A DNA stretch of 64,000 nt from Palleronia pelagia (GCF_900110115.1 NZ_FOCM01000001.1:248001-312000), one strand, 5' to 3'; numbered from the stretch's first letter, positions 45,893 through 55,255 are shown. Made by a program: numbers and translations. The notes: generated by a model from the letters alone, not told the origin.

Positions 45893-46642
45893 ATGGCGAC
45901 AGCGAGCGACGGCGGATTCAACATCGCACCGATGGACCAGTTCGTGGTCCAGCCCCTGTTTTCCGATGGGCCCGTGGGCATGTTCACCGTTTCCAACGCG
46001 ACGCTGTGGATGGCGCTTGCGGTGGTCTGCACCGTGCTGCTGCTGGTCGTGGGTTCGCGCGGGCGGGCCGTGATCCCCAGCCGCGCGCAATCGGTGGCCG
46101 AGCTGGCCTACGGTTTCGTCTACAAGATGGTGGAGGACGTGACCGGCAAGGACGCCGTGCGCTACTTCCCCTACATCATGACGCTGTTCATGTTCATCCT
46201 GATGGCGAACATGCTGGCGCTGATCCCGACCTCGTTCTCGCCCACCTCGCATATCGCCGTGACCGCCGTGCTTGCGCTGGCCGTGTTCATCGGCGTGACG
46301 GTCCTGGGCTTCGTCAAGAACGGCGCGTCGTTCCTCAGCCTGTTCTGGGTGTCCTCGGCCCCGCTGGCGCTGCGCCCGATCCTCGCCATCATCGAGCTGA
46401 TCTCGTACTTCGTGCGCCCCGTCAGCCACTCGGTTCGTCTGGCCGGCAACATCACCGCGGGCCACGCCGTGCTGAAGGTCTTCGCGGGCTTCGCCGCGGC
46501 GCTGGGTGTCTTCTCGTTCCTGCCGATCCTCGCCATCACCGCGATCTACGCGCTCGAGGTTCTGGTGGCCTTCATTCAGGCCTACGTCTTCACGATCCTG
46601 ACCTGCGTGTACCTGAAGGACGCGCTGCATCCGCATCACTGA
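45893..46642 (+). CDS. atpB: ATP synthase subunit a (F0)
   Basis: This is a 249-residue subunit with about six TM helices. The essential Arg lies in [16 protein letters not shown], which faces the c-ring Glu and forms the proton half-channels. The sequence is full length. Two stable stem-loops separate it from atpE. Confidence 0.97.
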   Translation: MATASDGGFNIAPMDQFVVQPLFSDGPVGMFTVSNATLWMALAVVCTVLLLVVGSRGRAVIPSRAQSVAELAYGFVYKMVEDVTGKDAVRYFPYIMTLFMFILMANMLALIPTSFSPTSHIAVTAVLALAVFIGVTVLGFVKNGASFLSLFWVSSAPLALRPILAIIELISYFVRPVSHSVRLAGNITAGHAVLKVFAGFAAALGVFSFLPILAITAIYALEVLVAFIQAYVFTILTCVYLKDALHPHH

Positions 46643-46647
46643 GCACC

Positions 46648-46692
46648 GGCGGGGGGAACCCCGCCAAACGCATCCCGGCGGTTCTCACCGCC
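46648..46692 (+). other. Two stem-loops between atpB and atpE
   Basis: Stem 1: GGCGGGG-GGAA-CCCCGCC (46648-46665). Stem 2: GGCGGT-TCTC-ACCGCC (46677-46692). Both are perfect with tetraloops. They lie just upstream of atpE, whose product is needed in about ten copies per complex, and could protect or define the 5' end of an atpE-rich transcript. Confidence 0.6.
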
Positions 46693-46726
46693 ACTGACAC
46701 GAACTTCCAATTCAAGGAGAAAGATC

Positions 46727-46963
46727 ATGGAAGGCGATATCGCAAACATGGGTCAATTCATCGGTGCCGGCATCGCGGGCCTCGGCGCCGGCGTGTCCGC
46801 TCTCGGTGTGGGCAACGTGGCCGCCAACTTCCTGTCGGGCGCCCTGCGCAACCCGTCGGCCGCCGCCGGCCAGACCGCGACGCTGTTCATCGGCATCGCG
46901 TTCGCCGAAGCCCTGGGGATCTTCTCGTTCCTCGTCGCGCTGCTGCTGATGTTCGCCGTCTGA
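46727..46963 (+). CDS. atpE: ATP synthase subunit c (F0)
   Basis: This is a 78-residue hairpin proteolipid: two Gly/Ala-rich TM helices linked by RNPSA (residues 41-45), with the proton-carrying Glu61 in FAEALGI. It forms the rotating ring. The ribosome-binding site AAGGAGAAAGATC is the strongest in the operon, in keeping with high stoichiometry. Confidence 0.98.
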   Translation: MEGDIANMGQFIGAGIAGLGAGVSALGVGNVAANFLSGALRNPSAAAGQTATLFIGIAFAEALGIFSFLVALLLMFAV

Positions 46964-46988
46964 GCGATCCCGATCTGCCGCAGACGCT

Positions 46989-47011
46989 GGGCGGGCCGCG
47001 CAGGTCCGCCC
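46989..47011 (+). other. Stem-loop between atpE and the b' gene
   Basis: GGGCGGGCC and GGTCCGCCC pair over 9 positions (one G-T) with a 5-nt loop. No U tract. It probably stabilises the atpE end of the transcript. Confidence 0.5.
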
Positions 47012-47042
47012 GGTCGCGTTATCGGATATCGAGGATAGACAG

Positions 47043-47594
47043 ATGGCAACCGAACCCACCACAGCGGTCCTGACACCGGGCGACGCGCCGGCCGACGCCA
47101 CCGGCATGCCGCAGCTGAACGTCGAGTCGTTCCCCAACCAGATCTTCTGGCTGGTGCTCGCGCTCATCGCGATCTACTTCGTGCTGTCCCGCGTGGCCCT
47201 GCCGCGCATCGCGTCGGTCCTGGCCGAACGCCAGGGCACCATTACGAACGACATCGCGGCGGCCGAAGAGCTGAAGCAGAAGGCGGCCGAGGCCGAGAAG
47301 GCCTACGAGAAGGCGCTGGCGGATGCCCGGGCCGAGGCCAATCGCATCGCCGAGGAAAACAAGGCCGAGATGCAGGCCGAGATCGACGCGGCCAACGCCC
47401 GCGCCGAGGCCGAGATCGCCGAGAAGATGGAAGCCTCCGAGGCGCGCATCGCCGAGATCCGCGACGGCGCCATGCAATCGGTCGAGACGGTCGCCAAGGA
47501 AACCGCCTACGCGGTCGTCGAAAGCCTGGGCTTCGACGCCGACCAGGGCCAGACCGATGCCGCCGTCGAGAAGCAGATGAAGGGGGCCGCGTGA
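47043..47594 (+). CDS. atpF': ATP synthase subunit b' (F0)
   Basis: This is a 183-residue peripheral-stalk subunit: one TM helix ([20 protein letters not shown], about 34-53), then a long charged helix. Two different b-type subunits (b and b') are typical of photosynthetic and related bacteria. It carries a soluble N-terminal extension (about 30 residues) before the TM. Confidence 0.95.
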   Translation: MATEPTTAVLTPGDAPADATGMPQLNVESFPNQIFWLVLALIAIYFVLSRVALPRIASVLAERQGTITNDIAAAEELKQKAAEAEKAYEKALADARAEANRIAEENKAEMQAEIDAANARAEAEIAEKMEASEARIAEIRDGAMQSVETVAKETAYAVVESLGFDADQGQTDAAVEKQMKGAA

Positions 47595-48151
47595 TGCGCA
47601 AGCTGACCATCCTGGCCGCGGCTCTGGCCCCGGCGCCCGCGCTGGCCGCTTCGGGCCCGTTCTTCTCGCTGGCCAACACCGATTTCGTCGCGACCTGCGG
47701 CTTCATCGTGTTCCTGGGCATCCTGGTCTATTTCAAGGTGCCCCAGATGCTTCTGGGCATGCTCGACAAGCGGGCCGAGGGCATCAAGTCGGACCTGGCC
47801 GAGGCGCGCGAGCTGCGGGAAGAGGCGCAGTCGCTGCTGGCCTCGTACGAGCGCAAGCAGAAGGACGTGCAGAACCAGGCCGACCGCATCGTCGCGGCCG
47901 CCCGGGAAGACGCGAAGGCGTCGGCCGAGAAGGCCAAGGCCGATCTCGAGGCGTCGCTGGAGCGGCGGCTGGAGGCGGCGAAGGACCAGATCGCCAGCGC
48001 CGAGGAAGACGCCATCCGCAGCGTCCGCAACCGCGCCGTCAACGTGGCCATCGCCGCCGCGCGCGACGTGCTGAGCGCGAAGATCGACGGCGGCAAGCAG
48101 TCCGCTTTGATCGACGACTCGATCAAGACGGTGGACGCCAAGCTGCACTGA
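47594..48151 (+). CDS. atpF: ATP synthase subunit b (F0)
   Basis: This is a 185-residue peripheral-stalk subunit with a TM segment (FVATCGFIVFLGILVYFKV, about 32-50) and a long helical stalk. ATG at 47594 overlaps the b' stop as TGATG; a GTG one codon earlier (47591) is also possible. The N-terminal 20 residues resemble a signal peptide (LTILAAALAPAPALA), as in several alphaproteobacterial b subunits. Last gene of the F0 operon, with a terminator after it. Confidence 0.95.
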   Translation: MRKLTILAAALAPAPALAASGPFFSLANTDFVATCGFIVFLGILVYFKVPQMLLGMLDKRAEGIKSDLAEARELREEAQSLLASYERKQKDVQNQADRIVAAAREDAKASAEKAKADLEASLERRLEAAKDQIASAEEDAIRSVRNRAVNVAIAAARDVLSAKIDGGKQSALIDDSIKTVDAKLH

Positions 48152-48168
48152 CCATCTTCTTCGAACCG

Positions 48169-48211
48169 TAAAAAAGGGCCCGGCCGCATCGCGCGACCGG
48201 GCCTTTTTTCT
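48169..48211 (+). terminator. Terminator of the F0 operon
   Basis: AAAAAAGGGCCCGG and CCGGGCCTTTTTT flank a GC-rich loop, ending in a T run 18 bp after the atpF stop. It separates the F0 operon from the convergent lipoprotein gene. Confidence 0.82.
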
Positions 48212-48262
48212 TGTCCAGGCTGCCGTGGCGCGCCCGACCTTGGGGCGCGCCACGCCGGACCG

Positions 48263-48922
48263 TTACTGGTTGATCGGGCGGATGATGATCTGCACCCGGC
48301 GGTTCTGGGCGCGGCCCTCGGGCGTCGCGTTGCTGGCGATGGGCTGCGAGAAGCCGTAGCCGACCGAGGTCAGGCGCCCCGAAGCCACGCCGTTTTGCAG
48401 CAGGATCGAGGTGACGGCCTGCGCGCGACGCTCGGACAGGTCCTGGTTGTAGGCGGCGCTGCCGGTGTTGTCGGTGTGGCCCTGCACCTCGACCAGCGAC
48501 TGCGGATAGCGGTTCAGGCTCGCCGCCAGGACGCGCAGGTCGCTTTGCAGGGTGGGGGCGACGCTGGCGCTGTCGGTGGCGAACAGGATGTCCTGCGGCA
48601 TCCGCACGATCAGCTCGTTGCCGGTGTTGATGACGTCGATCTCGCCGTTGGCGAAGTTGTTGCGCAGGTCGGCGGCCTGGCGGTCCAGGAAGGTGCCGAC
48701 CACGGCACCGGTGCCCGCGCCGATCACGGCGCCCACGGCGGCGTTGCGCAGCCGGTCATCGCCGGATTCGCGGGTGGCGCCGGCCAGGGCGCCCAGGCCC
48801 GCACCGACAAGCGCGCCGGTGGCGGCGCGGTTGCGCTCGCCCGTCGCGGGCTGGTTGACGCAGGCCCCCAGCGCCAGAAGGCTGGCCGAGGCCAGCAGGA
48901 TCGGGGTGTTCAGAATTCGCAT
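48263..48922 (-). CDS. OmpA-family lipoprotein (YiaD-like)
   Basis: This is a 219-residue outer-membrane lipoprotein: lipobox LALGAC (Cys about 20), a glycine-zipper segment (GALVGAGLGALAGA and AAVGAVIGAGTGAVVG), then an OmpA-type peptidoglycan-binding domain (VEVQGHTDNTGS, NQDLSERRAQAV, NRRVQIIIRP). This is the plan of YiaD. It tethers the outer membrane to the wall. The start at 48922 is set by the signal peptide. It is convergent with the F0 operon. Confidence 0.9.
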   Translation of the reverse strand: MRILNTPILLASASLLALGACVNQPATGERNRAATGALVGAGLGALAGATRESGDDRLRNAAVGAVIGAGTGAVVGTFLDRQAADLRNNFANGEIDVINTGNELIVRMPQDILFATDSASVAPTLQSDLRVLAASLNRYPQSLVEVQGHTDNTGSAAYNQDLSERRAQAVTSILLQNGVASGRLTSVGYGFSQPIASNATPEGRAQNRRVQIIIRPINQ

Positions 48923-49047
48923 TGTGTCCTCATGGATGGGGAATAGTCGCACATCTCGCAGGCGAATATAGAACAGGCACCGCCCAGTGCACGCCGAATC
49001 CGCAGTCTGGCGAAGTCTTGCCGGTTTCCCGACCGGCAAGGAACCGG

Positions 49048-49899
49048 TCACTCGGCGGGGGCGAACCCGGTCTGCGCCGCCTCGACCGCGAGCATGGCGC
49101 GCTTCACGGGCAGCCCCCAGTGATAGCCGCCGAGGCCCCCGGATTTGCGCACCGCGCGATGGCACGGGATCAACCAGCTGATCGGGTTGCGGCCCACCGC
49201 CGTGCCCACGGCGCGCACGGCCTTGGGGTTGCCGATGCGGGCCGCGATCTCGCCGTAGGTGGTGACATGGCCCGAGGGGATCGAGAGCAGCGCCTCCCAG
49301 ACCTTGATCTGGAAGGGGGCGCCGATGAGGTGCAGCTCGCTTTCCGCCCCCTGGGTCACCGCCGCGTGCAGGTGCGGCGCCAGCGCCGCGTCGTCCCGCG
49401 AATAGACCGCATCGGGCCAGCGCGACTGCATGTCGGCCAGCGCGGCGGCGTCGCCGGTCTCCTCGGTGAAGGCCAGCCCGCACAGGCCCCGCGGCGTGGC
49501 AAGGCCCAGCATCCGACCGAACGGCCCCTCGCCGTAGCCATAGGTGATCTCGAGTCCCGCACCCCGCCGGGCGTATTCGCCGGGGCTCATCGCTTCCCAC
49601 CGCACGAACAGGTCGTGCAGCCGTCCCGCGCCCGACAGCCCGACTGCATCGGCGGTGGCCAGCGTGGTGAAGCGGCTGTCCAGCAGCCGCTTGGCGTGGC
49701 CCAGCGTCAGGTATTGCTGGAACCGCTTGGGGCTGACCCCGACCCAGCGGCTGAACAGACGCTGGAAATGCGCGGGCGCCAGGTTCATCTCTTCGGCAAT
49801 CTCGGCCAGGGTCAGGTCGCGCCCGTCCTCGGCATCCAGCCGGTCGATGGCGCGGCGCATGATCGGCCAGTAATAGCTGTCTTCGGTGCTGCCGGTCAT
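49048..49899 (-). CDS. AraC-type domain fused to methylated-DNA-protein cysteine methyltransferase
   Basis: This is a 283-residue protein: AraC/XylS-type helix-turn-helix (about 15-100, AEEMNLAPAHFQRLFSRW) and a C-terminal Ogt domain with the acceptor cysteine in PCHRAV. This is an Ada-like arrangement that lacks the N-terminal zinc domain, which in E. coli Ada senses methyl phosphotriesters. It repairs O6-methylguanine by suicide transfer and may also activate genes. It is divergent from the sdh operon, whose start is about 280 bp away. Confidence 0.93.
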   Translation of the reverse strand: MTGSTEDSYYWPIMRRAIDRLDAEDGRDLTLAEIAEEMNLAPAHFQRLFSRWVGVSPKRFQQYLTLGHAKRLLDSRFTTLATADAVGLSGAGRLHDLFVRWEAMSPGEYARRGAGLEITYGYGEGPFGRMLGLATPRGLCGLAFTEETGDAAALADMQSRWPDAVYSRDDAALAPHLHAAVTQGAESELHLIGAPFQIKVWEALLSIPSGHVTTYGEIAARIGNPKAVRAVGTAVGRNPISWLIPCHRAVRKSGGLGGYHWGLPVKRAMLAVEAAQTGFAPAE

Positions 49900-50014
49900 G
49901 GCGGGCGGTCCCCTGAAATCGGTGTTCTCCCAGATCTAGCCGCGCGGCGCCGGTGGCGCGACCCGGATGTTGCGCATTGAAGGCGCGGTCGCCCGGGCCG
50001 GGATGCCGATAATT

Positions 50015-50051
50015 GTGATCACGCGCGCCGGGCGTGTGATCGCAAATCACA
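50015..50051. promoter_or_regulatory. Operator-like palindromes upstream of sdhC
   Basis: The perfect palindrome GTGATCAC (50015-50022) is followed by the perfect inverted repeat TGTGAT-CGCAA-ATCACA (50035-50051). They lie about 130 bp before sdhC and look like binding sites for a GntR- or CRP/FNR-type regulator; the 5-bp centre is one base longer than a CRP site. Confidence 0.5.
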
Positions 50052-50180
50052 GATAAGCGACCGTTGCGTCGAATTAGCCCGTGAATCCATGCGCCAACGG
50101 GCGTGACAGCGCCGTGGAAACCGTTAGATATGACGCAACGGCGACGGCCCCGGCCGCGCGCACCGATGCAAGGAGGTCCC

Positions 50181-50564
50181 ATGGCCGACGTGAACCGCGG
50201 CAACCGCCCGCTGAGCCCGCATATCACCATCTACCGTCCGCAGCTGAACTCGATCACGTCGATCCTGACGCGGATCACCGGCAACGGTCTGATCGTGGGT
50301 GGCCTTCTGATGACCTGGTGGTTCGTCGCCGCCGCGATGGGTCCCGACGCCTTCGCCACCGCCGACGCGGTGCTGACCTCGTGGTTCGGCGACCTGGTGA
50401 TGTTCCTGTCGCTCTGGGCGCTGTGGTATCACACGCTGGCGGGCCTGCGGCACCTGATCTGGGACACCGGCTGGGGGCTGGACCTGCCCACCGCCGAGAA
50501 GCTCGGCTGGGCCTGCGTCGGCGGCTCGGTCGTCCTGACCATCCTGACCGCGCTCGTGATCTGA
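50181..50564 (+). CDS. sdhC: Succinate dehydrogenase cytochrome b556 subunit
   Basis: This is a 127-residue three-TM membrane subunit with NRPLSPHITIYRPQ at the N-terminus and heme-binding His in YHTLAGLRHLIWD. With SdhD it anchors the enzyme and binds heme b and ubiquinone. The start at 50181 has AGGAGG. Followed by sdhD after 11 bp. Confidence 0.95.
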   Translation: MADVNRGNRPLSPHITIYRPQLNSITSILTRITGNGLIVGGLLMTWWFVAAAMGPDAFATADAVLTSWFGDLVMFLSLWALWYHTLAGLRHLIWDTGWGLDLPTAEKLGWACVGGSVVLTILTALVI

Positions 50565-50575
50565 GGAGACCCGCC

Positions 50576-50947
50576 ATGGCATACATGACCGACCGCAAGC
50601 GCGCCGAGGGGCTGGGATCCGCCAAGTCCGGCACCGATCACTTCTGGTCCATGACCAAAAGCTCCATCGGCCTTCTGATCCTGGTGCCGCTGTTCATCTT
50701 CACCTTCGGATCGGCGCTCGGCAGCGGCTACGAGCAAGTTGTCGCATATTATTCTCAGCCGTTTCCGGCCATCGTGGCCGCGCTGACGATCACGGTGGGC
50801 TGGGTGCACTTCAAGTCCGGCGCCCAGACCATGATCGAGGATTATTCGCACGGGCTGACCCGCCACCTGCTGATCGCCGGGGTCACCTGCATCTCATACG
50901 CCGCCATCGCCGCCGGGCTGTTCGCCCTCGTGCGGCTGGCGATCTGA
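50576..50947 (+). CDS. sdhD: Succinate dehydrogenase membrane anchor subunit
   Basis: This is a 123-residue three-TM anchor: [20 protein letters not shown], then [22 protein letters not shown] and the third helix at 98-118. It completes the quinone site with SdhC. The ATG is at 50576. Second gene of sdhCDA. Confidence 0.93.
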   Translation: MAYMTDRKRAEGLGSAKSGTDHFWSMTKSSIGLLILVPLFIFTFGSALGSGYEQVVAYYSQPFPAIVAALTITVGWVHFKSGAQTMIEDYSHGLTRHLLIAGVTCISYAAIAAGLFALVRLAI

Positions 50948-50960
50948 ACGGGAGTTTCCC

Positions 50961-52763
50961 ATGGCCGCTTACGATTATACCACCCACAACTACGACGCCA
51001 TCGTGGTGGGCGCGGGCGGATCGGGCCTGCGCGCCACGCTGGGCCTGGCCGAGCAGGGCCTGCGCACCGCTTGCATCACCAAGGTGTTCCCGACCCGCAG
51101 CCACACGGTGGCCGCGCAGGGCGGCATCGCCGCATCGCTGGGCAACATGGGCGACGACAACTGGCAGTGGCACATGTACGACACCGTGAAGGGGTCCGAC
51201 TGGCTGGGTGACACCGACGCCATGGAATATCTCGCCCGCGAGGCGCCCAAGGCGGTCTACGAACTCGAGCATTACGGCGTGCCGTTCTCGCGCACCGAGA
51301 CCGGCAAGATCTACCAGCGGCCTTTCGGCGGCCACACCACCCAGTTCGGCGAAGGCCCCCCGGTTCAGCGCACCTGCGCCGCCGCCGACCGCACCGGCCA
51401 CGCCATCCTGCACACGCTGTATGGCCAGTCCCTGAAGAACGACGCCGAGTTCTACATCGAGTATTTCGCCATCGACCTCATCATGTCCGAGGACGGACAG
51501 TGCCAGGGCGTCGTAGCCTGGTGCCTGGAGGACGGGACGATCCACGTCTTCAACGCCAAGATGACCGTGCTGGCGACAGGCGGCTACGGCCGCGCCTATT
51601 TCAGCGCGACCAGCGCACATACCTGCACCGGCGACGGTGGCGGCATGGTCGCCCGCCAGGGCCTGCCGCTTCAGGACATGGAATTCGTGCAGTTCCACCC
51701 CACCGGCATCTATGGCGCCGGCTGCCTGATCACCGAGGGCGCGCGGGGCGAGGGGGGTTACCTCACCAACTCCGAGGGCGAGCGGTTCATGGAGCGCTAT
51801 GCGCCCACCTACAAGGACCTCGCCAGCCGTGACGTGGTCAGCCGCTGCATGACCATGGAGATCCGCGAGGGCCGTGGCGTTGGCAAGGACGGCGACCACA
51901 TCCACTTGAACCTGAACCACCTTCCGAAAGAAGCGCTTCAGGAACGCCTTCCGGGCATCTCGGAGTCGGCGCGCATCTTCGCCGGTGTCGACGTGACGAA
52001 GGAGCCGATCCCGGTTCTGCCCACCGTGCACTACAATATGGGCGGCATCCCGACGAACTACATGGGTGAGGTGCTGAACCCCACCGCCGACGATCCCGAC
52101 CGGGTCGTGCCCGGCCTGATGGCCGTGGGCGAGGCCGGTTGCGCCTCGGTGCACGGCGCCAACCGCCTCGGCTCGAATTCGCTGATCGACCTCGTTGTGT
52201 TCGGCCGGGCCGCCGCAATCCAGGCCGGCAAAGTCGTGGACCGCAATTCGTCGAACCCGACGCTGAACCAGTCCTCGGTCGATGGGGCGCTGGCCCGCTT
52301 CGACGGCCTGCGCCACGCCAAGGGCGATACCTCGACCGCCGAGCTGCGGCTCGAGATGCAGAAGACCATGCAGCAGGACGCCGCCGTCTTCCGCGCCGAC
52401 GAGACGCTGGCCGAGGGCGTCAAGAAGATGGAGAAGGTGGCCGACAAGCTGGACAACATCAGCGTGACCGACCGCTCGATGATCTGGAACAGCGACCTCA
52501 TGGAAACGCTGGAGCTGACCAACCTGATGCCCAACGCGCTGGCCACCATCGTCAGCGCCGAGGCCCGGAAGGAAAGCCGTGGCGCCCACGCGCAGGAGGA
52601 TCACCCGGACCGCGACGACGAGAACTGGCGCAAGCACACGCTGGCCTATGTCAATGGCGGCGTGAAGCTGGAGTACCGCCCGGTGCACCTGAACCCGCTG
52701 CTGGGCCACAACGAGGGCGGCATCGATCTGGACAAGATCAAGCCCAAGGCGCGGGTATACTAA
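50961..52763 (+). CDS. sdhA: Succinate dehydrogenase flavoprotein subunit
   Basis: This is a 600-residue FAD-dependent subunit: an N-terminal Rossmann motif ([20 protein letters not shown]), FAD-linked His in [10 protein letters not shown], and the active-site stretches HPTGIYGAG and [10 protein letters not shown]. It oxidises succinate to fumarate. It ends 42 bp before a small exported-protein gene, not directly at sdhB. Confidence 0.98.
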   Translation: MAAYDYTTHNYDAIVVGAGGSGLRATLGLAEQGLRTACITKVFPTRSHTVAAQGGIAASLGNMGDDNWQWHMYDTVKGSDWLGDTDAMEYLAREAPKAVYELEHYGVPFSRTETGKIYQRPFGGHTTQFGEGPPVQRTCAAADRTGHAILHTLYGQSLKNDAEFYIEYFAIDLIMSEDGQCQGVVAWCLEDGTIHVFNAKMTVLATGGYGRAYFSATSAHTCTGDGGGMVARQGLPLQDMEFVQFHPTGIYGAGCLITEGARGEGGYLTNSEGERFMERYAPTYKDLASRDVVSRCMTMEIREGRGVGKDGDHIHLNLNHLPKEALQERLPGISESARIFAGVDVTKEPIPVLPTVHYNMGGIPTNYMGEVLNPTADDPDRVVPGLMAVGEAGCASVHGANRLGSNSLIDLVVFGRAAAIQAGKVVDRNSSNPTLNQSSVDGALARFDGLRHAKGDTSTAELRLEMQKTMQQDAAVFRADETLAEGVKKMEKVADKLDNISVTDRSMIWNSDLMETLELTNLMPNALATIVSAEARKESRGAHAQEDHPDRDDENWRKHTLAYVNGGVKLEYRPVHLNPLLGHNEGGIDLDKIKPKARVY

Positions 52764-52804
52764 GCGGGCAGGGAACTTTCCCCACCATGGATAGGAGATC
52801 CGGT

Positions 52805-53110
52805 ATGAAAACGCTGATTCTGAGCTTGGTTGGGGGCCTTGCCCTGTCCGGCCCCGCGCTCGCGGGTGGATGGGGCGGCGGAGTGGCCGGTGCTGGGCAA
52901 TACGCCAGCTGCGCCGACCTGGCCGCTGCGGGCGCCGTGGCTGCGGGGACGACCTGCGTGGACGCCAGCGGAACGCTGGTCACGGTGTCGTCCGGGACGC
53001 ATCGCCGGTTCTTCTGCCCCTATCCGCACCGCCCGTCGGACTCGGTCTTCGTGAACGGGTCGGGCTACATCATCAAGGACACGCTCCGCCGCCAGCAGGG
53101 ATGCCTGTGA
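52805..53110 (+). CDS. Small exported protein in the sdh operon (101 aa)
   Basis: This is a 101-residue protein with signal peptide (LILSLVGGLALSGPALA), a Gly-rich start of the mature part (GGWGGGVAGAG), and about four Cys (SCADL, TCVD, FFCP, QGCL) that could form disulfides. It follows sdhA and overlaps the next gene by 10 bp. No family recognised. Confidence 0.72.
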   Translation: MKTLILSLVGGLALSGPALAGGWGGGVAGAGQYASCADLAAAGAVAAGTTCVDASGTLVTVSSGTHRRFFCPYPHRPSDSVFVNGSGYIIKDTLRRQQGCL

Positions 53111-53382
53111 TCGCCCGTGCGGCGATCATATCCCTGGCCGGGCTGGCCGCTTGCGGTCCCATGTCGCCCGAAGCCGCGCAACGGGTGTGCGCCGACCGGG
53201 CGCGCGCCGCTGCGGGTCCGACCGGGACCGTCGGCATCGGCGTCGGCTCGGGTGGTGTCGCCACCGACCTGGAGATCGGCATCAGCAGCGATTTCATCCG
53301 CGGCCGCGATCCGCAGGCCGTCTACGACGACTGCATGGCGCGGCGCACGCAGGTCGGCGCCACGGTGAATGTCGCGCGATGA
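53101..53382 (+). CDS. Small lipoprotein in the sdh operon (93 aa)
   Basis: This is a 93-residue protein with a lipobox (LAGLAAC), a mature part with CADRARAAAG, a GTVGIGVGSGG glycine stretch and DPQAVYDDCMARR. Cys are at both ends of the mature part. Its ATG overlaps the preceding gene by 10 bp and its stop overlaps the next as ATGA. Confidence 0.7.
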   Translation: MPVIARAAIISLAGLAACGPMSPEAAQRVCADRARAAAGPTGTVGIGVGSGGVATDLEIGISSDFIRGRDPQAVYDDCMARRTQVGATVNVAR

Positions 53383-53705
53383 GAGCACTCGTCTCGACCC
53401 TGTGCATGGCCGGGCTGCTGGCGGCCTGCACGCCCGCCGATCGCGACCAGGTCACCCGCTCGGCCGCGCGCAGCGTGGTCAGCCGGGTGGTCGTGCAGCA
53501 GTTCCCGGGCGTCCCGGTGCAGCCTGCCATCGACTGCATCATCGACAACGCGACGACGCCCGAATTGGTGGGCCTGGCCTCGGACGCCGTGACCGGCCCG
53601 ACGGCGGCCACGACCGAGGTCGTGACGCGCATCGCGTCGCGCCCGCCAACGATACAATGCCTGGTTGGCCAGGGCCTTCCCGCCCTGTTGCGCACCGGCG
53701 CCTGA
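53379..53705 (+). CDS. Small lipoprotein in the sdh operon (108 aa)
   Basis: This is a 108-residue lipoprotein (MAGLLAAC lipobox, then TPADRDQVTRSAARS). Two later Cys (IDCIIDN, IQCLVG) may pair. Helical with Val/Ala-rich stretches. It overlaps the preceding gene by ATGA and precedes sdhB by 20 bp. The three small genes are a coherent set. Confidence 0.72.
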   Translation: MRALVSTLCMAGLLAACTPADRDQVTRSAARSVVSRVVVQQFPGVPVQPAIDCIIDNATTPELVGLASDAVTGPTAATTEVVTRIASRPPTIQCLVGQGLPALLRTGA

Positions 53706-53725
53706 GCTGAACGAAAGAGGATGTC

Positions 53726-54505
53726 ATGGTTCAACTGACCCTGCCCAAGAACTCGAAGATCCGGACCGGCAAGACCTGGCCCAAGCCCGAGGGCGCGACC
53801 AACATCAAGAAGTTCGAGATCTATCGCTGGTCGCCCGAGGATGGCGAGAACCCGCGCGTCGACACCTATTTCGTCGATCTCGATACCTGCGGCCCGATGA
53901 TGCTGGACGCGCTGATCAAGATCAAAAACGAGATCGACCCGACCCTGACCTTCCGCCGCTCGTGCCGCGAAGGGATCTGCGGGTCCTGCGCGATGAATAT
54001 CGACGGGATCAACACGCTGGCCTGCATTTACGGCATGGACGAGGTGAAGGGCGACGTGAAGATCTACCCGCTGCCGCACATGCCGGTGGTCAAGGATCTG
54101 ATCCCCGACCTGACCCATTTCTATGCCCAGCACGCCGCCGTGATGCCCTGGCTGGAAACCAAGACGCAGCGCCCGCAAAAGGAATGGCGCCAGAGCATCG
54201 AGGACCGCAAGAAACTCGACGGTCTTTATGAATGCGTGATGTGCGCCTCGTGCTCGACCGCGTGCCCCAGCTACTGGTGGAACGGCGACAAGTTCCTTGG
54301 ACCGGCCGCGCTGCTCCACGCGTATCGTTGGATCATCGACAGCCGGGACGAGGCCACGGGCGAGCGTCTCGACGACCTCGAGGATCCGTTCAAGCTCTAT
54401 CGTTGCCACACGATCATGAACTGCGCGCGGACCTGCCCCAAGGGCCTGAACCCGTCCGCGGCCATCGCCGAGATCAAGAAGCTGATGGTCGAACGCGCGG
54501 TCTGA
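53726..54505 (+). CDS. sdhB: Succinate dehydrogenase iron-sulfur subunit
   Basis: This is a 259-residue subunit: the [2Fe-2S] site in [14 protein letters not shown], then [16 protein letters not shown] and [17 protein letters not shown] for the [4Fe-4S] and [3Fe-4S] clusters. It passes electrons from FAD to the quinone. Preceded by AAAGAGG. It is separated from sdhA by three small genes. Confidence 0.98.
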   Translation: MVQLTLPKNSKIRTGKTWPKPEGATNIKKFEIYRWSPEDGENPRVDTYFVDLDTCGPMMLDALIKIKNEIDPTLTFRRSCREGICGSCAMNIDGINTLACIYGMDEVKGDVKIYPLPHMPVVKDLIPDLTHFYAQHAAVMPWLETKTQRPQKEWRQSIEDRKKLDGLYECVMCASCSTACPSYWWNGDKFLGPAALLHAYRWIIDSRDEATGERLDDLEDPFKLYRCHTIMNCARTCPKGLNPSAAIAEIKKLMVERAV

Positions 54506-54527
54506 TCCCGCTTCCGAGCTTCAATTC

Positions 54528-54560
54528 CAACGCTGCCGCGCGCGATCGCAGCAGCGTTTT
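54528..54560 (+). terminator. Terminator of the sdh operon
   Basis: AACGCTGC and GCAGCGTT form an 8-bp stem about 22 bp after the sdhB stop, followed by TTTTTC. Confidence 0.78.
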
Positions 54561-54888
54561 TCTTTCCCCGAACGATTGAGTCCGAAACCAGTTTTGTGGA
54601 GCCAATTCCTGGCTACACGGATGGTCGCAACGCTTTCTTTCCGATGAACAGGCGAGGCCACTGGCACTGGCCGCCAGAGAAAGAAGCTCGCCAATTGCGA
54701 CGATGAAACACCGCTTGGACCGGGTTCGCGAACCATCGATCAGGGCTTCGCAGATCCCGCGTGCAGGAGTACATCTCGACCGTCAAGCGGCTCCGGCCTC
54801 TCGCCATCACCGATACGTGTTCTGGCTTTTGCCCCGTAATTCAGAGCTCGGATGGTGGAAGTTCGCCCAGCAGGATGTCCGTGTTCAA
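54561..54888. other. Intergenic stretch between sdhB terminator and H-NS gene
   Basis: There is no convincing gene here. Short open frames on both strands lack codon bias and a ribosome-binding site. The composition is slightly AT-richer than around. No repeat or RNA gene was recognised. Confidence 0.5.
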
Positions 54889-54916
54889 AAGAAAAGCCCG
54901 GCGGTAAGGCCGGGCC
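54889..54916 (-). terminator. Terminator of the H-NS family gene
   Basis: On the minus strand GCCCGGC and GCCGGGC form a stem with a short loop, followed by TTTTCTTTTG. Confidence 0.78.
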
Positions 54917-54946
54917 AATCCGAAAACCAAGCATCGCGCTCGTTTG

Positions 54947-55255
54947 TCAGATACGGAAATCGTCCAGCGACTTGCCCTGAGAAAGCGCGTCCTTGATCCA
55001 GGCAGGCTGTCGGCCACGGCCCGTCCATGTCGCGCGCGGATCTTCGGGGTTGCGGTATTTCGGGGGAGACTTGCTCCCCTTCTTTTCGGCCTTGACGATA
55101 TCGTCCAGCGAAAAGCCATGGTCACGGGCGGCCTTTTCGGCTGCGGCGCGGGCTTCGGCCTTGCGGCGGGTTTCGAGAGAAGCGAGAGCCTTGTCGACGT
55201 CTTTCTTCAGCGATTCCAATTCATCGCGGGACATTTTTTCAAGATCGATGGCCAT
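54947..55255 (-). CDS. H-NS family nucleoid protein
   Basis: This is a 102-residue protein with an N-terminal coiled coil (SRDELESLKKDVDKALASLETRR) for oligomerisation and the C-terminal DNA-binding motif KYRNPEDPRATWTGRGRQP of the H-NS/HvrA family. In alphaproteobacteria these silence AT-rich DNA and modulate light- or oxygen-regulated genes. The gene is alone, with its own terminator. Confidence 0.9.
   Translation of the reverse strand: MAIDLEKMSRDELESLKKDVDKALASLETRRKAEARAAAEKAARDHGFSLDDIVKAEKKGSKSPPKYRNPEDPRATWTGRGRQPAWIKDALSQGKSLDDFRI

Noticed and set aside
54521-54996. Short ORFs on both strands between sdhB and the H-NS gene
   Set aside because: They lack ribosome-binding sites and codon bias and overlap the two terminators.
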